Assembly: GCF_042477335.2 (NCBI RefSeq)
Contig: NC_091262.1
Location: 73,084,001 to 73,148,000, forward strand
Origin: Ovis canadensis
Lineage: Eukaryota > Chordata > Mammalia > Artiodactyla > Bovidae
Reading direction: 5' to 3'
DNA length: 64,000 nucleotides
The translations under genes were made by a program, and so were the position numbers. Shown here piece after piece: positions 1 to 11,659 of the stretch. Numbering within the stretch: the first letter of the stretch is position 1; each line of letters starts with the position of its first letter. The notes below the pieces were generated by a model that saw only the letters and a program-made list of their open reading frames with translations, made no database searches and had not been told where the DNA came from.

Positions 1-1220
1 TCATTAACTCTGCTTTCTGCTGGAGGTAACCATGCCCCTGAGAGGTTAAGATGCTTGCCTGTGGCACCAGGCTCAAGGGGCTTCGGGAAGCAGAGCCAGT
101 CAGCCTGGCTCTCCATCCGCAGATGAGAGCTCTTCCCATCACCTTGTCCTGCCCTGCCTGCTAAGCACTCCTAGTGACGTCTGTCAGCAAGCACAACACT
201 TGGACCAAATGCAGATCAGCCCCTCAAGACAGCAAGAGAGAGGTGGCCTCAACAATTCAAATGAAGGGGATCAAAATGATTGAAAGCCGTTCATTTCCAG
301 CGAGGATGCAAACAAAAGCAAAAGCCAACCGGAGAGCATTCTGTCATTCTGGCAACGGATGCTTCTGGGGACAAGCCGCTCTTCGTAGCAGGCAAATGCA
401 TCTAGAGTTCCAGCGGCCATGACGAGAACGCCCCACGCGTTGGAAAGAATGAGCATCCTTGAGGTCAACCCTGCTTCGCTGCAAAGAGACACACCCACTC
501 TTCATGGCCTGCTGGCTGGCTGGCGGTCACCTCCATCCCATGAAGATGCTGGTCAGTATCCAAATGACCCCTCTACTTGGAAGCCCTCAGCTCAACTTGG
601 CCTGGAAACCGTTGCTATGTGTGGGGAAGGTTTTTCTCTCAAGCACTGAACGTAATAGCAGGCAGTGAGAAGCCTGCTTGAGCCAGCGGACGTCCCCGCA
701 GAGCTGGATTTTGGATTATTAAAGACTGCAATTTATCTGGCCAGGCCTGCAGCCTTCCAAAGAGAGATGAAGACTCTGCAGGATGGGGAAAAGCAGGCCT
801 TTTGGGGGGTAAAAGGAAGGGTGGCAGTGCCCAAGTTAGGTGTTGAAGATTCTTCTCTGAAACAAGAGAGGTAAGAAATAGCGGAGTGGGGAGAAGTAGG
901 GAAGACAGCTGCCAGAGTCAGATAGACTGGGCTTCTTGGTGACTCCCTGATACTTCCTAGCTGGGAGAGCTCCCATTTCTGAGTCTTAAGCTCCTCATCA
1001 ATCAAATGGAATAATCGTCTCTGCTGATAGGGGGAGGGTGACGTGAGGCCTGGACTTATAGAGCATAAATGTCCAGCATGGTCCCTAATTCTGACCTGCT
1101 TTCAGTGTTCAGTGTGTGGGACTGTTACTAGGATGTTATTAAGCAGAAACTCGTGAAGGTCTTAATGAAATGTTACAGACGGCAGAAGTTCCGAAGGGCA
1201 GTATTGATTAATAATACAGG
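1..1220. other. Intergenic, no gene recognised
   Basis: Short open frames are present but none shows a recognisable domain. Bases about 920-1,080 resemble the 3' half of a MIR element, with a 'CTCATCAATCAAATGGAATAAT'-type core in degenerate form. Nothing else is recognised. Confidence 0.5.
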
Positions 1221-1298
1221 AAGATACATATATATGTACAACTAAATCATTTTGCTGTATACCTGAAACTAACACATGGCAAACCAACCATATGGCTA
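1221..1298 (+). repeat. L1 3'-end fragment
   Basis: The text 'GTACAACTAAATCATTTTGC TG...' followed by 'CCTGAAACTAACA' matches the end of artiodactyl L1 3' UTRs. It is short and directly abuts an antisense SINE. Confidence 0.6.
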
Positions 1299-1302
1299 AT
1301 GT

Positions 1303-1495
1303 TTAGTTGCTAAGTCGTGTCTGACTCTGTGACCCCATGGACGGTAGCCTGCCAGGCTCCTCTGTCCATGGAATTTCCCAGGCAAAAATACTGAAGTGGG
1401 TTGCCATTTCCTTCTCCAGGGGATCTTCCCAACCCAGGGATCAAACCCATATCTCCTGCATTGGCAGGCAAATTCTTTACCACTGAGCTATCATA
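1303..1495 (-). repeat. Bov-tA SINE (antisense)
   Basis: It reads in reverse from the Bov-A end (TCGTGTCTGACTC, GACCCCATGGAC) through GGGGATCTTCCCAACCCAGG to the tRNA-derived head, degraded near 1,490. Confidence 0.9.
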
Positions 1496-1675
1496 CTCTA
1501 ATATTTAAAAAAATATTTTAAAATATTTAAACATATATTAAACAATACTCCAACATTAAGGAGAAAAAAAAACTGGGAAAATTCATGTGTAACCTAGGAA
1601 ATCCAACATCCAATAGGCCAGATTGGTCAAAATGTTGGTTCCATTGATGAAGCTAATCAAAGAGGTGGTATGGAC

Positions 1676-2020
1676 TGAATTGTATCCCCTCAAATTCAGT
1701 GTTGGAGCCCTAATCCTAAGTATGTGACTGTATCCAGAGAAAGGGCCTTCAAGGAGGTAGTAAAGGTTAAATGAGGTCATAAGGGTGTGGCCCTGATCTG
1801 GTAGGATTAGCGTCCTCATAGGCAGAAGAAGAGACACCAGGAGGGTCTGCACATAGAGGAAAGGCTATGTGAGGACAAGGAGAGGACGTGACTAGTTGCA
1901 AGCCAAGAAAACCAACCCTGCCAGCACCTTAATCTTGGACCGCCAACCTCCAGATCTGGAATAAATAAATTTCTATTCTTTAATCCACCCAGTCCATGAT
2001 ATTTTGTTATGGGGACCAAA
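1676..2020 (+). repeat. MLT1-family LTR (MaLR)
   Basis: An old LTR: TGGACTGAATTGTATCCCC start, GGATTAG..CCTCATAGG..AGAAGAGACACCAG middle, and CTCCAGA..AATAAATTTCT..CCACCCAGTC end. No internal coding region accompanies it, so it is a solo LTR. Confidence 0.75.
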
Positions 2021-2254
2021 ACAGGGCGTCTTGAGCCTCATCTGTCACTTGCTGCCTCCAGGGTTTTCATCTCCCTGGAACCTGCAGGGACAGCGCTCAG
2101 GCCCCACCCCAGAGCATCACAGGCACATGTAAGTGAGCCTCAGCATGACTGGACAGCGAGTGCCAGGGCAAGAGGTCTGCTGCAGACCTCAGAATGATGT
2201 GGAAGTAGAAGTGGGTTCACAGCAATCCTTCCTTTTCCTTCCCTCCAGGAGTGG

Positions 2255-2885
2255 GTTCAGTGGTGGCTCTCCCAAAGATATGTCCATGCCCTAATCCTGA
2301 GAACTTATAAATATGATCTAATTTGAAAGGGTCTTTGTAGATATAATTAAGCTGAGAATTTAAAGATGAAATCACCCTGGATTTCAGGTGGCCTCCAACT
2401 AATGACCAATGAGGACTTCTCTGGTGGTGCCATGGCTAAGACCTTGAACTCATAATGCAGGGGACCTGGGTTCAATCCCTGGTCAGGGAACTAGATCCCA
2501 CATGCCGCATGTAAGATCGCAGTTCCTGCATGCTATGCACTGCACCTGCATAATGCAGCCAAATAAATAAATACAAATATTTTAAAAAGAATAAAACCAA
2601 TGACAAGTGTCCTTTAAATATAAGACAAGCAGAGAGAGATCTAACACAGAGAGAGCTATGGGGGAGGTGGCCCTGTGAAAATGGAGACAAGATTGGGGTT
2701 AATGCAGCCACAAACCAAGGACTGGCTGGAGCCACTGGGAGCTGGCAGAGGCAGGCAACAGAGCCTCTCCAAGAGCCTTCAGAGTCCCTGCAGCGCCTTG
2801 TCTTCAGAACTGTGGCCTCCAGAATCACGAGAGAATTAATCTCTGTTGTTTTAAGCCACCACATTTACAGAAATGTGTTACGACA
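2255..2885 (+). repeat. MLT1-like LTR, split by a SINE
   Basis: The old LTR text 'AAAGATATGTCCATGCCCTA' through GATGAAATCACCCTGGAT, then CCTCCAGAATCACGAGAGAA and TTTTAAGCCACCA, is interrupted at 2,413-2,595 by a CHR SINE. The subfamily is uncertain. Confidence 0.65.
2413..2595 (+). repeat. CHR-type tRNA-derived SINE with 8-bp target duplication
   Basis: It has the head GGACTTCTCTGGTGG, a box-B-like GGTTCAATCCC, and an AAATAAATAAAT tail. ACCAATGA occurs at both 2,405-2,412 and 2,596-2,603, marking the insertion into the older LTR. Confidence 0.85.
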
Positions 2886-3014
2886 GCCACAGAAAGCTGG
2901 TATGCGTCCCCGTCCCCAACCAGTTCAATCCCTAATCTTAGATCCACAGACCAGTGAGATCAGAAGTAGCAAATAACACAAAGTGCCTACGTCATAGCAC
3001 AAAGTGCCTGATGA

Positions 3015-3180
3015 CAACAGCTCCCATTTCTTGAGGATTTGCTCCTTGTAGACCCTGGCTCAAGTGTATGACATCCATTCTTTCCTTCCACATGAAGAAA
3101 ACGAAGCTCAGAAAGGCAAGGTGACTTGCCCAAGTCATAAAGCTCACACCTGGCTGTGCCAGAATGAGAAATAAGTCAGT
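3015..3180 (+). repeat. MIR element
   Basis: The degenerate MIR core 'GAAGAAAACGAAGCTCAGAAAGGCAAGGTGACTTGCCCAAG', given here only as recognition of the GACTTGCCCAAGTCA block, lies at about 3,095-3,140. Flanking DNA from 2,890 to 4,200 holds no gene I can recognise. Confidence 0.7.
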
Positions 3181-4261
3181 CCAACGTCAAAGTCAGTGGG
3201 ACATTGAGTCGGATCTGTAGGGAACAGCAGCAAGATACTCTGTGAGCCCCAGCCCACGGCGTGATGACTGCAAACAGTTGATGTAACACACCCCAGCACA
3301 AAGAAGTGGCAGTTCTCTGAGATTGGGAGAAGGGGGATTTTATCTCGCTGAACATTCAAGAGTCCAGGAAGGATGATCATAACACCCTTGGGTACCCTGA
3401 TGACCTGCGAAGACCCAAACTCCTGGTCTCATTGCATGAGCCCAGTCACTCAGTAACAGTCCCAGTTCTGCGGCATTTGTAGCTGCTTCTGGTCAGTCTG
3501 CTCCTCACTCTGCATTTGGTGCTGCCTCCAGCGCAGGAAAGTGGAAGGAAAGGCTAACGTGCACGCAGGTGGCTCCACCACACAGCAGGGCCCGGCGAGA
3601 ACAGCCACAAGCCAGTGGTGAAAGGCAGGCACTCACTTATTCCCTCATTCACCCCCTCATTCTACACTCATCTCTGTGCCCTGAGAGTAGAAGCAATAAC
3701 TACATAACTAGCTTGTATGCTCTTTAATCTCCACCAGCAAGCACCCTCCTTGATATACATTAGATGCTAAATAAATACCTGTTGAACTGGATTGAATTGA
3801 GAGAAGGGGAAAGCAAAGCTCAGAGAGGTGGGAGTCTAATCTAAGCTCACACACGGGACCAGGATGCTGAGCCTCCAAAGAGCCTGGTCACATTCTCTTG
3901 CTACAGTGAGGCTCTGAGTCTGGGGCCAGTGTTTATTTCCCTGCTCATATGACTGTCTCCTGAGAGCTTCTGGAAGATGATAGAATTTTCCAAAGGCAGC
4001 ATCATAGGGAAAAGAAGAATCCTTGATGGAGGGAACAGCATGGATGGATGCTCAGAGGCACATCTGGGGGCCGGACCAGCCTGATCAACTGGGTACTGGC
4101 CTTTCTACTTCTTTCTTGGCAGTCACACACTCAATCCCCTGAGCTTCAAAGCATTTCCTTCTAATGTCATCCTGTAATGTTTTCAGAAGAACAGCAATGA
4201 AAATTTCTTAACTTCAAGGAGTGCTCAGAGTTTTGCTTGCTGTCTTCTCACAGTTCCTAAA

Positions 4262-6518
4262 ACTAAGTGAAACACTGAAAAGCTTGAAGAAACTTAGAGA
4301 TGCCAAGGGAAGATTTCATGCAAAGATGGGCACAATAAAGGACAGAAACAGTATGGAACTAACAGAAGCAGAAGAGATTAAGAAGAGGTGGCAAGAATAC
4401 ACAGAAGAACTATATTAAAAAGGTCTTAATGATTGAAAAGCAGAAACGTTACTTTGCCAACAAAGGTCCATCTAGTCAAGGCTATGGTTTTTCCAGCGGT
4501 CATGTATGGATGTGAGAGTTGGACTGTGAAGAAAGCTGAGCACTGAAGAATTGATGCTTTTGAACTGTGGTGTTGGAGAGGACTCTTGAGAGTCCCTTGG
4601 ACTGCAAGGAGATACAACCAGTCCATTCTAAAGGAGATCAACCCTGGGATTTCTTTGGAAGGAATGATGCTGAAGCTGAAACTCAAGTACTTTGGCCAGC
4701 TCATGAGAAGAGTTGACTCATTGGAAAAGACTCTGATGCTGGGAGGGATTGGAAGCAGGAGGAGAAGGGGACGACAGAGGATGAGATGGCTGGATGGCAT
4801 CACCTACTCGATGGACGTGAGTTTGAGTGAACTCCTGGAGATGGTGATGGACAGGGAGGCCTGGCATGCTGCGATTTATGGGGTCGCAAAGAGTTGGACA
4901 CGACTGAGCGATTGAACTGAACTGAATGACCCAGATAACCACAACGGTGTGATCACTCACCTAGAGTTAAACATCCTGGAGTGTGAAGTCAAGTGGGCCT
5001 TAGGAAGCAACATTATGAACAAAGCTAGTGCAGGTGATGGAATTCCAGCTGAGCTCTTTCAAATCCTAAAAGATAATGCTATTAAAGTGCTGTACTCAAC
5101 ATGCCAGCAAATTTGGAAAACTCACTAGTGGCCACAGGACTCGAAAAGGTCAGTTTTCATTCCAATCCCAAAGAAGGACAATGCCAAAGAATGTTCAAAC
5201 TACCGCACAGTTGCACTCATTTCACATGCTAGCAAGGTAATACTCAAAATCCTCCAAGCTAGGCTTCAACAGCACCTGAACTGAGAACTTTCAGATGTAC
5301 AAGCTGGATTTAGAAAAGGCAGAGGAACCAGAGATCTAACTGCCAACATCTGCTGGATCAAAGAGAAAAGCAAGGGAATTCCAGAAAAATATCTACTTCT
5401 GCTTCATTGACTATACTAAAGCCTTTGACTGTGTGGATCACAACAAACTGTGGAAAGTTCTTAAAGAGATGGGAACACTACACCACCTTACCTGCCTCCT
5501 AAGAAACCTGTATGCCGGTCAAGAAAAAAAGAGTTAGAACCAAGCATGGAATAGTGGACTGGTTCCAAATTGGGAAAGGAGTATTTCAAGGCTGTATATC
5601 GTCACCCTCTTATTTAACTTATATGCAGAGCACATCATGCAAAATGCCAACTGGATGAAGCACCAGCTGGTATCAAGAGTGCCAGGAGAAATATCAATAA
5701 CCTCAGATATGCAGATGACACCACCCTTATGGCAGAAAGCGAAGAGGAACTAAAGAAAGAGTCTCTTGATGAAGGTGAAAGAGGAGAGTGAAAAAACTGG
5801 CTTAAAACTCAACATTCAAAAAACTAAGATCATGGCATCCGATGCCATCACTTTATGGCAAATAGATGGGGAAACAATGTAAACAGTGACAGACTTTATT
5901 TTTTGGTCTCCAAAATCACTGCAGACAGTGACTGCAGCCATGAAATTAAGACACTTGCCCCTTGGAAGAAAAGCCATGACCAACCTAGACAATTTACTAA
6001 AAAGCAGAGACATCGCTTTGCTGACCAAGGTCCGTCTAGCCAAGGCTATGGTTTCTCCACTGGTCATGTATGGATGTGAGAGTGGGACCATAAAGAAGGC
6101 TGAGCGCTGAAGAATTGATGCTTTTGAACTGTGGGGTTGGAGAAGATTCTTGAGAGTCCCTTGAACTGCAAGGAGACCCAACCAGTCCATCCTAAAGGAA
6201 ATCAATCCTGAATATTCATTGGAAGGACTGATGCTGAAGCTGACACTCTAATACTTTGGCCATCTGATGTGAAGAACTGACTCATTTGAAAAGACCCAGA
6301 TGCTGGGAAAATTGAGGGCGGGAGGAGAAGAGGGGTGACAGAGGATGAGATGGTTGGGTGGCATCATCGACTCAATGGACATGAGTTTGAGGGAACTTCA
6401 GGAGACAGTGAAGGACAGGGAAGCCTGGTGTGCTGAAGTCAGACATAGAGTCGGACTTCTTTGCTGAAGTCTCAAAGAGTCAGACACAACTGAATGACTG
6501 AACACGAACAAGAACTGA
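4262..6518 (+). pseudogene. BovB (RTE) LINE, 5'-truncated and broken
   Basis: This RTE-clade retrotransposon copy lacks the endonuclease half. It covers the linker and reverse transcriptase from about 4,262, is interrupted by a younger BovB (4,434-4,924), resumes at 4,930, and ends near 6,518 in the BovB 3' tail with tandem ACTGA-like units. Motif A (AFDCVDHNKLWK, about 5,420-5,455) and motif C (YADDTTLMAE, about 5,706-5,735) are still readable, but stops and frameshifts separate them. It is inactive. Confidence 0.9.
4434..4924 (+). mobile_element. Younger BovB 3' fragment nested in BovB
   Basis: A 491-base 5'-truncated BovB end (last reverse-transcriptase-ORF codons plus 3' tail) sits inside the older copy. 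The host text breaks at '...GGTCTTAATGA' and resumes 'AATGACCCAGATAACC', so AATGA at 4,429-4,433 and 4,925-4,929 is the target duplication. Its open frame 4,586-4,915 is the BovB C-terminal region and not a gene. Confidence 0.9.
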
Positions 6519-6634
6519 AATGCTTCAGCTGGGGGGTGGGAAAGAATAAGTCCCTGTCCTGTCATTGCATCATTATGAATAACTATAGAAGGAGTTGGGT
6601 TTAGGGACATCATTTCAGGGCAAAGCAGGATATT

Positions 6635-7125
6635 CGTTTCCTAGGGTTGCTGCAATAATTACCGCAAACTTGGTGACTTAAAACAGTAGAAGTGTATTAT
6701 CTTTATAGCTCTGGAAGCTAGAAATCCAAAACCGATGTGTTGGCAGGACCAAGGTAGCTTTGAAAGGTCTGGGGTGGGGGTGGGGGGTATGGGGGATTAT
6801 CCCTTCTCTGCCCTCTCCAGCTCCAGGTGGCTGCAGATGTCCATGGCTTGTGGCAGCATCACCCGATCTGCCTCTGCTTCAGTGGCCTTCTTCCTGGTGT
6901 GTCTTCTCCCCTACGTCAAATCCCCGTCTCCTTTCTCTTATAAGGATACCTATCATGGGGCTTAGGATCCATGTGAAATCCAAGATGATACCGAGATCTT
7001 TATCTTAATTACATCCACAAAAGCCCCTTTTCCAAATAACGTCACATTCACAGGTCTCAAGGGTCAGGACTTGGATGTATCTTTTTTTTTTGGGGGGGGG
7101 GGGGAGAGGGGGACACATTTCAACC
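6635..7125 (-). repeat. MLT1-like LTR (antisense)
   Basis: It reads in reverse: TTTCCTAGGGTTGCTGCAAT at the start, ACTTAAAACAG, GTCTTCTCCCCT, CTTATAAGGA and a TTTTCCAAATAACGTCACAT block. It is degenerate, with no internal viral sequence. Confidence 0.65.
7082..7104 (+). repeat. T10G13 homopolymer junction
   Basis: Ten T are followed directly by thirteen G and then a further G-rich stretch. It may form a G-quadruplex or slip in replication. It lies inside the antisense LTR. Confidence 0.9.
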
Positions 7126-7129
7126 CAGT

Positions 7130-9380
7130 ACAGGAAAAAGGAAGCCAAATGCTTCTAGAAGCCCTATGCTTTCCTCAGAGGACACACGCTCTTAATAGAT
7201 GGCCCACAAGGGATAGTTAGCTCTGTGGCCCACATTGTCAGGGACCACGCATCTCAGGCCAGACCAGGGACAGGCCAGGTGAAAACCAGACACGTCATGA
7301 AGCTGTCTGGATGTGGGAGAAGCCGAAAAAATAAGAGGCAAGGAACGTCGGAGCTGAGAGGAACACCGCCAGGTCGAATTGAAAGTCCTCAAGCTGCCGG
7401 GGACACTGATCAACAAGTGATCACGGCAATGTCACCCAGCAGGTTCACGTCCATCACACCGGGTGGGCCTCTCGACAAGCCTGGCAGGTGGACAGGCAGG
7501 ATGAGTGGCTCTCCCTAACAGACGGGGACACTGAGACCCAGAGGTTGAGTGTGGTGGCCGAGGTCACCAAACCAGGAGGTGGCAGAGGCCGACCCAGTCC
7601 TCTCCCATTCCTCCCACCCCCAGGCTCAGTCCCACCCAACTTGGAGTCGTTGGCAACGAGAGGGACCAAGAGGGCTGAGTGGGATGGGCACTGCCAGGGC
7701 CCAGCTCACAGGACCCAGGTGCAGACGTGCTCCTGGCCTCCATCACCCCGTGCCCAGCCCCGTTTCTCGGGCGTGAGAGCTGCCCTCCATCCCCCAGAAA
7801 GAGCAACAGGGCAGGGGTTGGGAAATCCTTGCCAACCGTCCTCTGGCTTTGTTCTGGGGGCGGCCCCACCCTCTCTGCCTGATTGTCGAGTCCAGAAGAG
7901 GATTTGGCTCCTCCCCGTCCCCAGGAGCACTTGCCCAAGGCCTGGTAATCCCTTCCTCTGTCACATGGGAAGAACAACCCCTGCCATGCCCACCTCCCTT
8001 GGTTGCTGTAAAGCCAGGGAGTGAATAGCTGTGAAGGGGCTTCTAGAAACTGGAAGCTGCCGCACTCAGGCCTGGGCCAGTGCCCAGGGATGAGGATTGG
8101 AATCTACGGTCATAGAGGGACTAGGAGCTCAGGAATGGGAGTAGGGGCAGCCTTGATGGGTCAGCAGCCCAAGAATTACAGCATCTGGAAAAATCACTTT
8201 GATGAACTGGACTATTAGCCACAAATCACTGTATTTTAAAACCCAATCTAAAAAAAAAAAATCTTTGCAGAAGGCCCTGAGTGAGATGTTTTTCCTCTCC
8301 TTCCATGAGAGCAGGTGGAGAGGACGCTGAGCAGATGCTGATGGGATGTAGTGCGCAGAGGTCTCTGGACCAGAAAGCCTGTGGCTGATGGTGGACGTGA
8401 ATGCTGTGTTTGCAGAACCCTGGTCATCTCCTTGACTCTCTCCCGACATCTGGGAGTGGGAAGAAGCCTGTTCTGCAGGTGGGGAGGGGTGGGGCCATAC
8501 GTTGTGAACTGAACATGACACGGTGCTGGACTGTGGACTCCATTCATTCCTTGCTGTGCCCAGCCAAGTGCTATCGCTGGTGGCACCCTGCCTACTCCCC
8601 TCCAAGCCTTTGGTCAGGCTGCTTCCTCTCCTGAAACACCCCCACCCTGTCCCACTGCAAATCACCAGGTGCCTCCACCCAGACAGCTCCAGCCATCCAC
8701 CACCAAAAGCCTTCTAGGACCCCTCCTTTCTGCCCACCCACCTTCCACCCCAGCACTGGCCATCTCTTGCTGAATCACTCTATTTCTCCTGCCTGAGGAT
8801 GGACACCACTTCGTTCACGTTTGTGAGTCAATGCAGCATGGGGCCCGGCACTCAGTCGGACTGGCAAGTTGGTTGGATGCGTGCAGGAGGAGCCAGTCTG
8901 CACATGAAAATGCTGGAGTGTGACAGCCTCCTCTCTGGTCTGAGCAGGGTGGTCTCCTTACTGCTGCCATATCTGCCTGTCTTTGTGCCTCTGCTCAGTC
9001 TGGCCAAATATCAATACTAACTGGCCTGCAATTCCCACTTCCTCCAGGAAGTCTTCTGGGATTGCAGTCGTCTCTCTTGTTGGTCTTCAAGTCAGAGTCA
9101 CGTAACAGAGTGCTTCCCTACATCCTTTTTTTCTATTGCCCTGGAGTCATTTCTTGCACAGACTGCATCCTCAAGACAGCAGCTCCCAGGCAGCAGGTGC
9201 CATATTATGTTTTTCCACATCTTGCCTCATATCCCACCTCCACCCCATCACAGTGGGCCTCACACTGTGCTAAGACTCCTGAGAAAAAGAACAAAGCATT
9301 AGGCAAACAGGTGTAAACCCTGCCTCTGTCTCTTATTAACAGCAGATTCCATTTCTGGTTGAAATTCTAAACTTTAGACC
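7130..9380. other. Intergenic, no gene recognised
   Basis: This is mostly single-copy, fairly GC-rich DNA. Overlapping open frames at 7,488-8,024 (both strands) lack recognisable domains and look like composition artefacts. Degenerate MIR-like text occurs near 7,500-7,590 and L2-like text near 8,640-8,860 and 9,030-9,110. Confidence 0.5.
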
Positions 9381-9384
9381 AACA

Positions 9385-9600
9385 AGGAGCAAACTTTTTC
9401 TATGAGAGACCAGACGTAAGTATTTTCAGTACTGCAGGCCCTACAGTGTCCACTGCAGCTGCTCAATTCTGCCATTATTGGGGGGAAAGCAAATGTAGGC
9501 AACACATAAATGAATGGGCATGACTGTGTTCCAATAAAACTTTATTGACAAAACAGACAGTGGGCCAGACTGATCCTCTGGTTGCGATTTGTCCACCCCA
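9385..9600 (+). repeat. Old mammalian interspersed repeat, family uncertain
   Basis: The text 'GAGCAAACTTTTTCTATGAG' and 'TGTGTTCCAATAAAACTTTA' belongs to a common old mammalian repeat that I recognise but cannot name with certainty, possibly a DNA transposon. Confidence 0.5.
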
Positions 9601-9602
9601 GC

Positions 9603-9880
9603 TCTTTTTTTGGTGGGAGGCTGTGCTGGGTCTCCGTCGCTGTGTGTGGGCTTTCCCTGTTGTGGCAAGCAGGAGTTACTCTCTAGTTGTGGTGGGTGCG
9701 CTTCTCATTGCAGCGGCTTCTTGTTGCTGAGCACAGGCCCCGGGTGCCTGGGCTTCAGAAGCTGTGGCTCACTGGCTTAGTTGCCCTGCAGCATGTGAGA
9801 TCTTCCCAGACTAGGGATCAAACCCATGTACTCTGCATTGGCAGGTAGAGTCTTAACCACGGGACTGCCAGGGAAGTCCT
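9603..9880 (-). repeat. CHR-type SINE (antisense)
   Basis: It reads in reverse to GACTAGGGATCAAACCCATG and ends CCAGGGAAGTCC. It is the last ruminant-lineage repeat recognised before the GSC domain. Confidence 0.85.
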
Positions 9881-10976
9881 AACCATCCTGGCTTTCTAGA
9901 AGAGTTACTTGAGACGACATTGAATCCTCTCTTCACACAGACCTCAGACCACACAGTAAAACATCCCAAACCTTGCCTCAACCCCAGCTCCCTGAATCTC
10001 TGCAGCAGTATTGACTTTCTTCCCAGCATTCACCTCTGAAATCTGAAATCACAGCCTGTCTGCTTGGGACTAAACGTCTCCCCCACGTACCAGGAACTCC
10101 GGGATCCTCCAGTATCCTCAGCACCTGGACCAGTGCCTGGCTCAGACGGGGCACACTTTTCATGTTTGTGCACTGAATGGAGGCCATTATCTTTCTTACT
10201 GTCATTGCTGAAAGTCTCCAATAAATAATACTTTTCATGCGCTTCTAGTCTTAATGGGCTGATGCATTCACCGTATCAGTCATCTGTGTTTGCAATACCC
10301 CGGCTGACTCTCATGCATTGCAGGACCTGGTTAGCCTCCCACATCAGACATGAGGAGGCTGCAGTTCACAGGTGACACTGCCTGCTGGTGACCGGAGAGA
10401 AACTGGAACCCAGACCTCCTGGTGGGTCCTTCCTAAGGGAGGTCGCCTGGCAGTGTGGAGACAGCACTGGACGTGGAGTCTCAGATGCAACCTTACTTGA
10501 TGGACAATGTCACTTCGCTTTCTGCAAAATGGCGACAATAATGTCAACTTCACAAAGGCAGGAACAGGATTAAATAAGACACAGGCGATTAGGCAGTCAG
10601 AACAGCGCTGGACGTGGCAACAGCCATCGAGGTAGCTGTCCTTATATAACAAGATGACAGCAGCCACCTCCACCCAGCCTCATAAGGCTAAGAAGGGATC
10701 AGATAAGGACACGATTATGAAACTGTCATTCCTCCCCCAAACATAAGATGCATTTTTTTTACCACACCCTCCAAGCACTGCAGAAATATCCCCCCCTTAC
10801 AAAAACAAATAAAACAAAAAAGCAGAAAAAAAAAAAACTACATAGGAACCTCTTCCATAAAGACAAAAATAAACCATAAAGACCTATGATCTTTTCAGAG
10901 CTTTAATTGTAGTCAAGAAAAGGGTTTCGTTTCCATCCGCTCACATTTATATCAGAGTCCAGTTACCATAGAGGCT

Positions 10977-10993
10977 GAAACCGAAACGAAACC
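10977..10993 (+). promoter_or_regulatory. IRF/ISRE-like motif
   Basis: GAAACCGAAACGAAACC contains GAAANNGAAAC, the interferon-regulatory-factor consensus. A related inverted GTTTCGTTTCC lies at 10,925-10,935. Function is inferred from consensus only. Confidence 0.4.
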
Positions 10994-11261
10994 AAGTGGG
11001 GAGGGGGCAGGTTGTCCTTAGTACCACGCTAAGGACAAAAGGATGGGGTCTCCATTTCAAAACATGCACACTAGGAATCTTCTTGCAGCCAAAGCAGACA
11101 CGGAACAAAAACGGCAACCCTGAAACAGAGATAGCTAGCACCACCCCGCTTCTGACATCCTGCACCAGCAGAACGGGACAGCTCTTTGAAGGTTCCAAGC
11201 GAGGCAGAGATCACTCACGCCTGGTTATGGTTAGGATGGGTGGTGGAGGCGGAGGGGGCAT

Positions 11262-11284
11262 CCTCACACACACACACACACCCC
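11262..11284 (+). repeat. (CA)n microsatellite
   Basis: A short CA dinucleotide run ends in CCCC. On the minus strand it is a GT-rich tract about 60 bases past the AATAAA at 11,341-11,346. Confidence 0.85.
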
Positions 11285-11341
11285 TTTCCATCCCTGCCCA
11301 CTTGAGTAGAAAGTGATTCACTTGGTTTCAGATTTAAATAT

Positions 11342-11643
11342 TTATTCCTCAAAGACAAAACAATGTTGAACAGGCACATCCCCTAATGTCCCAGCCATCT
11401 GGCCTTCGGTCGAAACATCTTCAGATGAAACGAGCAGCTGGGATTCCGACTTCACAGAGTTCTGAGTCTTCTTCACAGAGGGGGGATCTTTCCAAATGCT
11501 CTGAGCCTCCCTGTTTCTTGGAGAAGGGCAGTTTGATTTTTCTGGTCCCAGAGTTAGCACTTTGAGGATTTTCAAAGGAGGATTAGCCCTACTCCATCTG
11601 GAGAGAAGCAGCGCTTGGTCTTGCCGGGTGACGTCAAGAATGT
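11342..11643 (-). other. Possible unannotated terminal exon
   Basis: Seen on the minus strand: a pyrimidine-rich tract ending TCCTAAAG, an open frame of about 100 codons ending VQHCFVFEE-stop, the TAA stop embedded in an AATAAA hexamer (11,341-11,346), and a GT-rich run about 60 bases later. The frame has no ATG at its 5' end, which would suit a spliced last exon but not a single-exon gene. The predicted peptide is Ser/Lys-rich and matches no family I recognise. The combination may be chance. Confidence 0.25.
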
Positions 11644-11659
11644 CTTTAGGACACAAATA

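Larger units (their letters stand above)
9881..11340. other. Single-copy DNA with old MIR, no gene recognised
   Basis: A MIR-like block lies at about 10,455-10,680. From 10,740 to 11,040 an A-rich tract leads into interferon-element-like repeats (10,921-10,993) and a perfect 10-base inverted repeat (11,012-11,038). Confidence 0.5.

Noticed and set aside
2413..2595. tRNA gene
   Set aside because: The box-B-like GGTTCAATCCC belongs to a tRNA-derived SINE with an A-rich tail and target duplication; no cloverleaf is preserved. The same applies to all other CHR and Bov-tA heads.
1676..2885. Endogenous retrovirus
   Set aside because: Only MLT1-type LTR sequence is present; no gag, pol or env text lies beside it.
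7488..8024. A 178-codon plus-strand frame as a gene
   Set aside because: Equally long frames lie on the opposite strand, the sequence is Pro/Gly/Ser-rich low-information text, and no domain, splice pattern or poly(A) context supports it.
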